Below, piece by piece: positions 34,213-42,888 of a stretch of 64,000 nucleotides of DNA. Source of the stretch: Candidatus Palauibacter polyketidifaciens (GTDB lineage Bacteria; Gemmatimonadota; Gemmatimonadetes; Palauibacterales; Palauibacteraceae); contig NZ_CANPVO010000016.1 in NCBI RefSeq assembly GCF_947581785.1, positions 1-64,000 of the forward strand. Reading direction: 5' to 3'. A program made the translations under genes and the position numbers. Position 1 is the first letter of the stretch; every line of letters starts with the position of its first letter. The notes beneath the pieces are model-generated. The model saw only the letters and a list, made by a program, of their open reading frames with translations, was not told the origin of the DNA and searched no databases.

Positions 34213-36168
34213 ATGAAGGGAAGCAACAGGTGTTCCAGCTGGCTGGGCCGTCTGATGATGCTCGGCGCGGGACTCGGCGCCGGGCCTTTCGCGCTCGCCG
34301 CCCAGTCCGGGACGGCGGACGGAGAATGGCGCTACTGGGCCGGCGACGCCGGGTCCACGCGCTACGCGCCGCTCGATAAGATCGACGCCTCGAACGTCGA
34401 GGACCTGCAGATCGCGTGGCGTTGGCAGGCGCGCAACTTCGGTCCGACTCCGGAGGGCTACTATCGCGTGACCCCGCTGTACGCGAACGGGACCCTCTAT
34501 GCCACGGCGGGATTCCGGCGGGCGGCGGTGGCGATCGATCCGGAGACGGGGGAGACGCTCTGGATGTACCGGCTCGACGAGGGTGAACGCGGCAGGAACG
34601 CGCCGCGCGGCAACTCCGGGCGCGGTGTCGGTTACTGGACGGATGGCGTCGAAGAAAGGGTGCTTCTCATCACCCCCGCCTATCACATGGTCTCGCTGGA
34701 CGCGAAGACGGGCCTCCCCGACCCGGCCTTCGGCAACGACGGGATCGTGGACCTGAAGCTGGGACTCGGGCGCGACCTGGATCTGGTGAACGACCGCATC
34801 GGCTCCAGTTCTCCCCCGGTCGTCGTCGGAGATGTGATCGTCGTGGGAGCCGCACTCCCGCAGGGGGGACGCCCTCCGACCAAGGAAATGCCGCCGGGCC
34901 ACGTGCGTGGGTTCGACGCGCGGACGGGCGAGCAGCTCTGGACCTTCCACACGATCCCGCAGCCCGGCGATCCCGGCCACGAGACGTGGGAGGACGGATC
35001 CTGGGACTACACCGGGAACGCCGCCGTCTGGACGCCGTTCACGGCGGATCTCGATCTGGGCTACGTCTATCTGCCGGTGGAGTCGGGGACGGGCGACTAC
35101 TACGGGGGCCATCGCCCGGGCGACAACCTCTACTCGCAGAGCCTCGTGTGCGTGGACGCGGGCACGGGCGAAGTCGTGTGGTACTTTCAGACCGTGCATC
35201 ACGGGATCTGGGACTTCGATCCGCCGGCGGCGCCCGTTCTGATGGACATCACGGTGGACGGCCGGGAGATCCAGGCTGTGGCCCAGGTGACGAAGCAGTC
35301 TTTCACCTACGTGTTCGACCGCGTGACGGGCGACCCGGTGTGGCCGATCGAGGAGCGCCCCGTGCCCGCCGGGGACGTGCCGGGGGAATGGTACGCGCCG
35401 ACGCAGCCCTTTCCGACGCTTCCCGAGCCGTTCGACATGCAGGGCGCGACCGAGGATGACCTGATCGACCTCACGCCGGAACTGAAGGCGGAGGCGCTCG
35501 AGATCGCGAAGAACCTCACGCTCGGCGAGTTGTTTACGCCGCCGACCGTGCTCGTCGAGGGGGGGAACCAGGGGACCCTCATCACGCCCGGCAGCCTTGG
35601 CGGGGCGAACTGGCCGGGCGCGGCATACGACCCGGAGACGCAGCGGCTCTTCGTGGGGTCCGCGACGCGCGGCTCCGTGATCGGGCTCGTGAACGATCCC
35701 GAGTCGTCGAACATGCGCTACATCGCCGGACGGCCCCGCGGCGTCGGCGGCCCGCAGGGACTGCCGATCCTGAAGCCGCCGTGGGGAAGGATCACGGCGC
35801 TCGACATGAAGACGGGCCGGAAGGTGTGGCAGGTCGCGAACGACCACACGCCGTCGTTCGTGGAGGAGCACCCGGCGCTCGAAGGCGTCGACGTCCCGCG
35901 CACGGGTCGGCCCAGCAGGGCGGGCCTCCTCGCGACGAGCACGCTGCTCTTCGCGGGAACGGGCGGGGGGACGATGTCGCCGGACCTCACCGGTCTCCTG
36001 CGCGCGCACGACAAGGAGACGGGTGAGATCCTGGCCGAGATCGAACTGCCGTCGCACCAGACCGGCGTTCCGATGACGTACATGCACGACGGCCGTCAGT
36101 ACATCGTCGCGGCGGTCGCGGGACGCGGCGTGCCCGGGGAACTCGTCGCCCTGCGGCTCCCCGGCTAG
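34213..36168 (+). CDS. PQQ-dependent dehydrogenase (quinoprotein), exported
   Basis: A 651-residue periplasmic oxidoreductase with a signal peptide ending near ALAAQ. The N terminus DGEWRYWAGDAGSTRYAPLDKI and repeated W-motif blades (GETLWMYRL, GEQLWTFHT, GEVVWYFQT, GRKVWQVAN) define the eight-bladed quinoprotein alcohol/glucose dehydrogenase fold. It lacks a fused cytochrome c domain (no CxxCH), so electrons must leave through a partner. It starts at ATG 34213. It is followed 46 nt downstream by the GcvT-like/FAD oxidoreductase operon on the same strand, perhaps co-transcribed. Confidence 0.92.
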   Translation: MKGSNRCSSWLGRLMMLGAGLGAGPFALAAQSGTADGEWRYWAGDAGSTRYAPLDKIDASNVEDLQIAWRWQARNFGPTPEGYYRVTPLYANGTLYATAGFRRAAVAIDPETGETLWMYRLDEGERGRNAPRGNSGRGVGYWTDGVEERVLLITPAYHMVSLDAKTGLPDPAFGNDGIVDLKLGLGRDLDLVNDRIGSSSPPVVVGDVIVVGAALPQGGRPPTKEMPPGHVRGFDARTGEQLWTFHTIPQPGDPGHETWEDGSWDYTGNAAVWTPFTADLDLGYVYLPVESGTGDYYGGHRPGDNLYSQSLVCVDAGTGEVVWYFQTVHHGIWDFDPPAAPVLMDITVDGREIQAVAQVTKQSFTYVFDRVTGDPVWPIEERPVPAGDVPGEWYAPTQPFPTLPEPFDMQGATEDDLIDLTPELKAEALEIAKNLTLGELFTPPTVLVEGGNQGTLITPGSLGGANWPGAAYDPETQRLFVGSATRGSVIGLVNDPESSNMRYIAGRPRGVGGPQGLPILKPPWGRITALDMKTGRKVWQVANDHTPSFVEEHPALEGVDVPRTGRPSRAGLLATSTLLFAGTGGGTMSPDLTGLLRAHDKETGEILAEIELPSHQTGVPMTYMHDGRQYIVAAVAGRGVPGELVALRLPG

Positions 36169-36214
36169 CCGGCCGCTCCGGCCGTCGGCCACCCACCACC
36201 CGCCGAACGCCACG

Positions 36215-37423
36215 GTGCCAGCGCCTTCCGCCGTCCGGGGAACGCCCTTTCATGAACGAACCGGCCCGCTCTGCCAGGCCGGCAACTGGCGGCGCTGGGC
36301 CGGGCATCTCTCGGCAAGTTCGTACGAGCCGACGCACGAGCCCGAGTACCACGCGATTCGGTCGGCAGCCGCGCTCATCGATGTCTCCCCGCTCCACAAG
36401 TACCGGCTCTCGGGGCCGGGGGCGGCCACGCTCGCCAATCGGGTGGTGACGCGGGACGTGGACCGGCAGGAGATCGGCCAGGTGTACTACACGCCCTGGT
36501 GCGACGCGGCCGGGAAGGTGCGGGACGACGGTACCCTGCACCGGCTCGGCGCGTCCGATTTCCGCCTTACGTCCGCCGAACCGACGCTGAAGTGGCTGCA
36601 TGAGAACGCCCGCGGACTCGATGTGGAAATCCGGGAGGAAACGGAGCGGGTGGCCGCGCTCGCACTCCAGGGGCCCCGTTCGCGCGATCTGCTCCGGAGG
36701 CTCACTGACGGCGACGTGGCGGGACTCCGCTATTTCCGCGTGATGTCGGCGCGGATCGCCGGGATCGCCGCGGAAATCTCGCGCACGGGCTACACCGGCG
36801 ACCTCGGCTACGAGATCTGGGTCGGCGCCGCGGACGCGATTCCGCTGTGGGACGCGCTCACGTCGGCGGGTGCGCCGTTCGGCCTCGCCCCGGCCGGCAT
36901 GCTCGCCCTGGACATGGCGCGCCTCGAGGCCGGCCTGCTCCTCGTCGATGTCGATTTCATCCCGGCCCACCGCGCGATCATCGAAGACCGGAAATCGTCT
37001 CCGTACGAACTCGGCCTCGGCTGGACCGTGTCGCTCGGGGCGTCGAACTTCGTGGGCCGGGCAGCCCTCCGCGCCGAACGGGCCCGCCCGCCCGCGTGGC
37101 GCTTACGGGGGATCGTCCTCGACTGGGAATCGCTCGAAGCGGCGTACGCGACCGTCGGCCTCCCGCCGCAGCTCCCGGGCACGACCCTGCGCGACAGCGT
37201 GCCGCTGTATGCAGGGGGGCGACAGGTGGGCTACGCCACGAGCCGGGGCTGGTCGCCGACCCTCAAGACCTATCTGGGACTGGCCCACCTCGAAGCGGAG
37301 TCCGCGGGCGTCGGAACCGAACTCGAGATCGAGGTGACCGTCGAGCACCGGCGGCGCCGGGCCCGGGCTACGGTGGCGAAGACCCCGTTCTTCGATCCCG
37401 AGAGGAAACGGGCCACGCCGTGA
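36215..37423 (+). CDS. GcvT-like aminomethyltransferase
   Basis: A 402-residue folate-dependent T-protein relative. The GcvT fold is seen in ALALQGPRSRDLLRRL, SRTGYTGDLGYEIWV and APAGMLALDMARLEAG, with the barrel domain at the C terminus. It starts at GTG 36215. The stop overlaps the first FAD oxidoreductase in GTGA. A glycine-cleavage H or P protein is not adjacent, which argues for a role in demethylation of an N- or O-methyl compound with transfer to tetrahydrofolate, rather than glycine cleavage. That role is inference from context. Confidence 0.85.
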   Translation: MPAPSAVRGTPFHERTGPLCQAGNWRRWAGHLSASSYEPTHEPEYHAIRSAAALIDVSPLHKYRLSGPGAATLANRVVTRDVDRQEIGQVYYTPWCDAAGKVRDDGTLHRLGASDFRLTSAEPTLKWLHENARGLDVEIREETERVAALALQGPRSRDLLRRLTDGDVAGLRYFRVMSARIAGIAAEISRTGYTGDLGYEIWVGAADAIPLWDALTSAGAPFGLAPAGMLALDMARLEAGLLLVDVDFIPAHRAIIEDRKSSPYELGLGWTVSLGASNFVGRAALRAERARPPAWRLRGIVLDWESLEAAYATVGLPPQLPGTTLRDSVPLYAGGRQVGYATSRGWSPTLKTYLGLAHLEAESAGVGTELEIEVTVEHRRRRARATVAKTPFFDPERKRATP

Positions 37424-39048
37424 GCGCGACGAACGCGTACGACGCGATCATCGTCGGGGGCGGCCACAACGGCCTCATCAACGCCGCCTACCTCGCCCGG
37501 GCGGGACTGCGCACGGTCGTGCTCGAGCGCCGGCACCTGGTGGGCGGCGCCGCGGTGACGGAGGAGATCTTCCCGGGCTTCAAGTATTCCGTCGCCTCCT
37601 ACGTCGTGAGCCTGCTGAGGCCGGAGATCATCCGCGACCTGCGGCTCGCGCGGCACGGGCTGGAGATCCTCCCGCTGGAGAGCACGGTCACCCCGCTTCC
37701 GAACGGCGACTACCTCGGGCGCTGGGCCGACCACGACCAGACGCGGCGCGACCTCTATCGCCATTCTTCGAAGGACGCCGAGGCGTACGATGACTTCGCG
37801 ACGCTCATGTACCGGCTCGCGTGGGCCGTGAAACCGCTCCTCGGCATCGTGCCGCCCGACCCGCTCTCTCCCGGACTGCGCGATCTGAAGACGCTGCTCA
37901 TGCTGGGACGGCACGCGCGGGGCCTCGACGAGCAGCAGTTCCACGCGCTCTTCAAGCTGGGGACGATGAGCGCGGCCGACTATCTCGACGAGTGGTTCGA
38001 GTCGGATCCGCTCAAGGCGACGATGTCGGCGAGCGGAATCATCGGGACCTTCCTCGGCCCCCGGTCTCCGGGGACGGCGTACGTCCTTCTCCATCACTAC
38101 ATGGGGGAGATCGACGGCGTGTTCCGGGCGTGGGGGTTCGCGCGGGGCGGGAACGGGATGGTCAGCGAGTCCATCGCCTCCGCGGCGAAGTCCCACGGGG
38201 CGGAGATCCGTACCGGGGCCACGGTGGAGCGGGTGCTCACGGCGAATGGGCGGGCGACGGGCGTCGTGCTGGAGGATGGCGAGGAACTCACGGCGAAGAC
38301 GGTCGTGTCCGGGGTCGATCCGAAGCGCACCTTCCTCGGTCTGCTCGACCCGGAAGAGCTGCCGGACGATCTCGTGACGGCGATCCGGCGCTTCCGGATC
38401 CGCGGCTCCTCCGGGAAGGTCAACCTGTCGCTCTCGGAGGCGCCGGAGTTCTCCTGCCTGCCGGGCGGGGGGCCGCACCTGCGGGGCGCCTTCTCCATCA
38501 GTCCGAGCATGGACCACCTGGAGCGCGCCTACGACGACGCGAAGTACGGAGGGTTCTCGCGCCGGCCCTACATGGACATCGTGATCCCGTCCATGATCGA
38601 CCCCGGGATGGCGCCGCCGGGACGGCACGTGATGTCGATCTTCGTCCAGTACGCCGCCTTCGACATCGAGGGCGGCTGGGACGACGCGAAGCGGGAGGCG
38701 TTCGGGGACGCGGTCGTCGACACGCTCTCGGAGTACGTGCCGAACCTCAAGGACTCCATCCTCCACCGGCAGGTGCTCACCCCGCTGGACATGCAGGAGC
38801 AGTTGGGGCTCACGGAGGGCAACATCTTCCACGGCGAGCTGACGCCTCAGCAGCTCTTCTTCTTCCGCCCGTCGCCCGCCTGGGCCGACTACCGGACGCC
38901 CGTGCGGGGGTTCTACCAGTGCGGCTCGGGTACGCATCCGGGAGGCGGGGTTTGCGGCGCCTCGGGGCGGCTCGCCGCGCTCGAGATTCTGCGGGACCTG
39001 CGGCGGCGCCCGCGGGGCGGGTGGGCGGATCGGGGGAACCGGGCGTGA
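37420..39048 (+). CDS. FAD-dependent oxidoreductase, PYROXD2/phytoene-desaturase-like (1)
   Basis: A 542-residue flavoprotein. The dinucleotide-binding motif is YDAIIVGGGHNGLINAAYLARAG, and a second FAD motif near the end reads YQCGSGTHPGGGVCGASGR. The large central domain fits the crtI/PYROXD2 group. It starts with GTG overlapping the GcvT-like stop and itself overlaps the second oxidoreductase. Substrate unknown. Carotenoid desaturation is unlikely because no crtB or other carotenoid gene is near. Confidence 0.88.
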   Translation: MSATNAYDAIIVGGGHNGLINAAYLARAGLRTVVLERRHLVGGAAVTEEIFPGFKYSVASYVVSLLRPEIIRDLRLARHGLEILPLESTVTPLPNGDYLGRWADHDQTRRDLYRHSSKDAEAYDDFATLMYRLAWAVKPLLGIVPPDPLSPGLRDLKTLLMLGRHARGLDEQQFHALFKLGTMSAADYLDEWFESDPLKATMSASGIIGTFLGPRSPGTAYVLLHHYMGEIDGVFRAWGFARGGNGMVSESIASAAKSHGAEIRTGATVERVLTANGRATGVVLEDGEELTAKTVVSGVDPKRTFLGLLDPEELPDDLVTAIRRFRIRGSSGKVNLSLSEAPEFSCLPGGGPHLRGAFSISPSMDHLERAYDDAKYGGFSRRPYMDIVIPSMIDPGMAPPGRHVMSIFVQYAAFDIEGGWDDAKREAFGDAVVDTLSEYVPNLKDSILHRQVLTPLDMQEQLGLTEGNIFHGELTPQQLFFFRPSPAWADYRTPVRGFYQCGSGTHPGGGVCGASGRLAALEILRDLRRRPRGGWADRGNRA

Positions 39049-40652
39049 GCTCTCGGCCGTACGACGCCGTCGTCATCGGGGCCGGACACAACGGCCTGGT
39101 CGCGGCGGCCTACCTGGCGCGAGCGGGACTCCGCGTGGTCGTGGTCGAGCGGGGCGAGGCCGCGGGCGGGTGCGCCGCGACGGAGGAGCTGTGGCCCGGG
39201 TATCGCGTGGACACCGGTGCACACAGCCTGACCGGAATCGATCACGGCGTCATGGCGGACCTTGGCCTGGACCCGTCGAGACCGAGGGGCGCCGGGCTGG
39301 ACATCATGTCTCCCGCTTCCTGCGTCGTGTCGCCGCAGCCGGAGTGGGGCGCGCTCATGCTGGAGTCGGATCCGGCCCGGACGGCGGATCTCATTCGGCC
39401 CTTCTCGGCTCGGGACGCCGCGCGCTGGCCGGACTTCGTGGATGCGATGTCGCGGGCCGGGCGGGCGCTCGGCGTTCTCTACCGCACCCTGCCGCCGCGA
39501 CTCGCAGGCGCGAACCGTGGCGACCTGTGGGAACTCGTTCGCCTCGGCGCGAAGCTGAACCGCCTCGGACGGCGGGACGCGCTCGAACTGATGCGGCTCA
39601 TCCCGATGACGGTGGAGGAATTGCTCTACGAGTGGTTCGAGAGCGAGGCGCTCAAGGGTGCGCTCGCGGCGGACGGCGTGCGGGGGATCTGTCAGGGGCC
39701 GCTGGCGTCGGGTACCGGCTACATGTTCCTCCATCACATGGTGGGCGCCGGCGGGGTCGTGCGGCGAAGACGTCAGGTGCGCGGCGGGATGGGCGCGCTC
39801 GGTGCCGCCCTCCAGCGCGTCGCCGTCGCGGCCGGTGCGGAGATCCGCCTCGGCCAGGAGGCGGCCTCGATCCGCGTCGAGGACGGGCGCGCGGCGGGGG
39901 TCGTCCTCGCCGGAGGCACCGAGATCGCGGCGCCCCGCGTCGTGTCGTCCGCCGACCCCGGCCGCACGCTGCTCGGCCTCGTCGACCCCGGCGAACTGGC
40001 GCCCGAGTTCGTCCGCGCGCTGGACAACATCAAGTACCGGGGCGTCGTCGCGAAGGTGCACCTCGCGCTGGGCGAGCCTCCGCGCCTGCGCTCCGGTTGT
40101 GACGCGGCCCATGCCGCCATGCTTGCCGGCGCCGCCATCACGGTCGCGCCGAGCATCCACTACATCGAGCGCGCGTACGACAACGCGAAGTACGGCCGGC
40201 CCTCGAAGCGGCCCGTCCTCGATGCCGTCCTCACGACCGCGCTCGATCCGTCGCTCGCGCCGGAAGGGCGCCACGTCCTGTCGGTGGCCGCGCAGTACGC
40301 GCCGTTCCGACTCGCCGATGGTTCATGGGATGACGCACGCCGCGAGGCGCTGGGAGACACGGTCGTCGAGACGCTGGCCGAGCACATCCCCAACCTCGAA
40401 GCGGCGATCCTGCACCGCCACGTGCTGACGCCGGCCGACCTCGCCGACCGTTTCGCGCTGCCCGAGGGGAACATCCACCACGGCGAAATGACGCTCGACC
40501 AGGTCTTCTTCGGCCGCCCCATCGCAGGCTGGGCCCGATACCGCACCCCGATCGACGGGCTCTACCTGTGCGGTGCCGGCACGCACCCCGGCGGCGGCCT
40601 CAACGCCCGCCCCGGCGCCCTCGCCGCCACCCGCATCCTCCGCGACGGCTAG
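39045..40652 (+). CDS. FAD-dependent oxidoreductase, PYROXD2/phytoene-desaturase-like (2)
   Basis: A 535-residue paralogue of the preceding gene. The FAD motif is YDAVVIGAGHNGLVAAAYLARAG and the C-terminal motif LYLCGAGTHPGGGLNARPG. Shared blocks include EWFESEALK, YMFLHHMVGAGG, SIHYIERAYDNAKYG and EGNIHHGEMTLDQVFFGRP, so the pair probably acts as subunits of one heteromeric enzyme or on successive substrates. It starts at GTG 39045 in a GTGA overlap and is the last gene of the operon. Confidence 0.88.
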   Translation: MSSRPYDAVVIGAGHNGLVAAAYLARAGLRVVVVERGEAAGGCAATEELWPGYRVDTGAHSLTGIDHGVMADLGLDPSRPRGAGLDIMSPASCVVSPQPEWGALMLESDPARTADLIRPFSARDAARWPDFVDAMSRAGRALGVLYRTLPPRLAGANRGDLWELVRLGAKLNRLGRRDALELMRLIPMTVEELLYEWFESEALKGALAADGVRGICQGPLASGTGYMFLHHMVGAGGVVRRRRQVRGGMGALGAALQRVAVAAGAEIRLGQEAASIRVEDGRAAGVVLAGGTEIAAPRVVSSADPGRTLLGLVDPGELAPEFVRALDNIKYRGVVAKVHLALGEPPRLRSGCDAAHAAMLAGAAITVAPSIHYIERAYDNAKYGRPSKRPVLDAVLTTALDPSLAPEGRHVLSVAAQYAPFRLADGSWDDARREALGDTVVETLAEHIPNLEAAILHRHVLTPADLADRFALPEGNIHHGEMTLDQVFFGRPIAGWARYRTPIDGLYLCGAGTHPGGGLNARPGALAATRILRDG

Positions 40653-40681
40653 CCCAACGCCCGAACCGGCTACGACCGCCG

Positions 40682-40697
40682 CGTTCCCGCGGGAACG
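40682..40697. repeat. Perfect 16-bp palindrome between convergent genes
   Basis: CGTTCCCGCGGGAACG lies 30 nt after the second FAD oxidoreductase stop and 51 nt before the stop of the convergent VOC gene. A perfect palindrome has no loop, so it is a poor terminator hairpin as such. It could be a protein-binding site or a minimal bidirectional terminator. Confidence 0.4.
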
Positions 40698-40747
40698 TCC
40701 CGGCGACTGATCTCCGACGCGGAAGCCAACGTCCCCGCCACCTACAA

Positions 40748-41170
40748 CTAGTCCAGATCGACGCCACGGCTGACGCGGAAGACGTGGCCGTCGGGGTGGC
40801 GGACGTGCATTTCGCGCACACCCCACGGCATGTTCGTGGGGGGCCATGTGACGTCGAGTCGCTGTTCGACGCACCGCCCATGCGCGGCGTCGACGTCGTC
40901 CACCCAGATCGACATCCAGACGCCCTTGTCGGCGCCGTCATCGCCCCCCGGGCCGAACGTCCTCTCTACCTCGCTGCGGCCCCGGCCACCCTGCGCGTTC
41001 TGACACAGGAAGATCTGGCAGTCGCCGGAGACGACGCCGCCGAAGTCCGGCGGATCGCCCCATTCCCAGCTCTTGTTCCAGCCCCAGCGCTCGAACCAGG
41101 CGAAACTCTCCTGCAGGTCCGAGACGTTCAGGATCGGCGTCAGCCCCTTCGCGAATCCGTCGGCCTTCAC
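40748..41170 (-). CDS. VOC-family protein (glyoxalase/bleomycin-resistance fold)
   Basis: A 140-residue single-domain VOC protein. GLTPILNVSDLQESFAWFE at the start and VDDVDAAHGRCVEQ with VREMHVRHPDGHVFRV at the end are the paired beta-alpha-beta modules; metal-binding Gln/His/Glu candidates are present but the reaction is not certain. It starts with GTG 41170, 2 nt after the malate dehydrogenase stop, so the two are co-transcribed. Confidence 0.87.
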   Translation of the reverse strand: MKADGFAKGLTPILNVSDLQESFAWFERWGWNKSWEWGDPPDFGGVVSGDCQIFLCQNAQGGRGRSEVERTFGPGGDDGADKGVWMSIWVDDVDAAHGRCVEQRLDVTWPPTNMPWGVREMHVRHPDGHVFRVSRGVDLD

Positions 41171-41172
41171 GG

Positions 41173-42153
41173 CTAGCCGAGGAGGTTGGCGACCGCGGCG
41201 CGTTCGGCGCGGAGTTCCGCGTCGGTGATTCCCATGCGCTCGCGGCTGAAGTCGCTCGGGTCGAGGCCGTCCACGACGGAGTAATCGCCGTCCGCGCACG
41301 TCACGGGCTGCGAGTACACGACGCCCTCGGCCACGCCGTAGCGACCGTCCGCGTGCACGGCCATGCTCGTCCAGTCGCCCTCCGGCGTACCGTGTACCCA
41401 CGTCCGCACGTGGTCGATGGCGGCCGAGGCGGCCGAGGCCGCCGACGAGGCACCGCGCGCCTGGATGATCTCCGCTCCCCGCTTCTGGACCTTCGGGATG
41501 AAGGTGTCCCGGTACCAGGTCTCGTCCACCAGGTCCGTCGCCGGGGCGCCCGCCACCGTGCATTGGCTGATGTCGGGGTACTGTGTTGCCGAGTGGTTGC
41601 CCCAGATCGTCATGCGTCGGATCTCCGTCGCGTGCGCCCCCGTCTTCTCGGCTAACTGGCTGATCGCGCGGTTGTGGTCGAGGCGCGTCATGGCCGCGAA
41701 CTGCCGGCGGTCGAGCTTCGGCGCGTTCGCCGCGGCGATGAGGCAGTTCGTGTTCGCCGGGTTCCCGACCACGAGGACGCGCACGTCGGGCGACGCGCGG
41801 TCGCTCAGCGCGCGACCCTGCGGGCCGAAGATCCTCCCGTTGTCGGCCAGCAGGTCGCCTCGCTCCATTCCCGGCCCGCGCGGCTTGGCGCCCACGAGCA
41901 GCGCGTAGTCGACGCCCTCGAATCCCTCGTTCACGTCCGCAGTCCCGAGCACCCCGTGCAGGAGCGGAAAGGCGCAGTCGTTGAGTTCCATCTCGACGCC
42001 GCGCAGGGCGTCGAGCGCGGGCGGGATCTCCAGCAGTTGAAGCGTGACGGGCCGGTCCGGCCCGAGCATGTCCCCGGCCGCGATCCTGAAGGCGAGGGCG
42101 TATCCGATATTTCCTGCGGCCCCCGTGATGGCGACCCGCGCTGGTGCAGTCAT
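41173..42153 (-). CDS. mdh: Malate dehydrogenase (long-chain, NAD-dependent)
   Basis: A 326-residue TCA-cycle enzyme of the type common in actinobacteria and some Gram-negatives. The nucleotide motif is [12 protein letters not shown], the substrate Arg region is [14 protein letters not shown], and the catalytic His is in [12 protein letters not shown]. An Ala/Ser-rich segment ([15 protein letters not shown]) lies before the last helices. GGAGACGAC precedes ATG 42153. The gene is followed closely by a VOC gene. Confidence 0.96.
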   Translation of the reverse strand: MTAPARVAITGAAGNIGYALAFRIAAGDMLGPDRPVTLQLLEIPPALDALRGVEMELNDCAFPLLHGVLGTADVNEGFEGVDYALLVGAKPRGPGMERGDLLADNGRIFGPQGRALSDRASPDVRVLVVGNPANTNCLIAAANAPKLDRRQFAAMTRLDHNRAISQLAEKTGAHATEIRRMTIWGNHSATQYPDISQCTVAGAPATDLVDETWYRDTFIPKVQKRGAEIIQARGASSAASAASAAIDHVRTWVHGTPEGDWTSMAVHADGRYGVAEGVVYSQPVTCADGDYSVVDGLDPSDFSRERMGITDAELRAERAAVANLLG

Positions 42154-42375
42154 GTCGTCTCCGCGCTTTACGTGTGAACGTCGTGTGCGAACGTTGGTGA
42201 ATGGGAGGCGCCAAACTCACAGGAGCGACCCCTCAAGTCCAGCGGGGATCCGGACGGGCGCGGCGGAAGCGGTGCGGCGGAAGCGGCATGGCGCGGTCTC
42301 GCGCCGGGGTTCACGGCGTGGCAAACTTCGGCCCTGCTTGAACCCGAGGGGAGACCCATCCGCGACAACGCTCAC

Positions 42376-42882
42376 ATGACCCGCCTGATGGCGGTGCTGC
42401 TCGCGCTCTGCGCCGTCCTGCTCGGCTTGCTCCTGGTGGCGGCCGCAACCGGGGCCGGCCGCGCCACGCCACTGCCCCACGCGGAGCATGCGCCGATGCT
42501 GGTGGGGATCGACGCGGGCGAACTCGGGGCACCGACATGGGCCGCGTACGTCGCGGGCATCGCCATGCTCGGGACCATGTGGGTCGCGATGCTGATCGGG
42601 TTCCGGGAGGGACACTGGATCCGGCGGGCGGTCAACGCGTGGATGGTGGGCTACGTCCTCCTTTTTGTCGTCCTCATGTGGTCCTTCGACGCCTACGCCG
42701 CCGGCGACACGACGATCGTCCTCGGCTTCGCGGCGCCGACGTCCCTGCTGGTGTACGGGCTCACGCTCGCGCCGTGGATCCCCCTGCTCGCCATCACCTG
42801 GGCGTTCGAGAACGCCTACTTCGGCCCCCGTGAGCAGGCCCGCTTCGACGAAATCGTCGACTCCGGCGGCGGCGAGGGATAG
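42376..42882 (+). CDS. Small membrane protein paired with SSS transporter
   Basis: A 168-residue membrane protein with four likely helices: near residues 5-24, 55-77, 87-105 and 115-140. I do not recognise a named family. It ends 6 nt before the start of a sodium:solute symporter, so it is probably a transporter partner, by analogy with the small subunits seen beside some SSS carriers. This role is inferred from position. Confidence 0.7.
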   Translation: MTRLMAVLLALCAVLLGLLLVAAATGAGRATPLPHAEHAPMLVGIDAGELGAPTWAAYVAGIAMLGTMWVAMLIGFREGHWIRRAVNAWMVGYVLLFVVLMWSFDAYAAGDTTIVLGFAAPTSLLVYGLTLAPWIPLLAITWAFENAYFGPREQARFDEIVDSGGGEG

Positions 42883-42888
42883 CGGTCG

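Noticed and set aside
40682-40697. Rho-independent terminator for the FAD oxidoreductase operon
   Set aside because: The palindrome has no loop and no T tract follows, so it is listed only as a palindrome.
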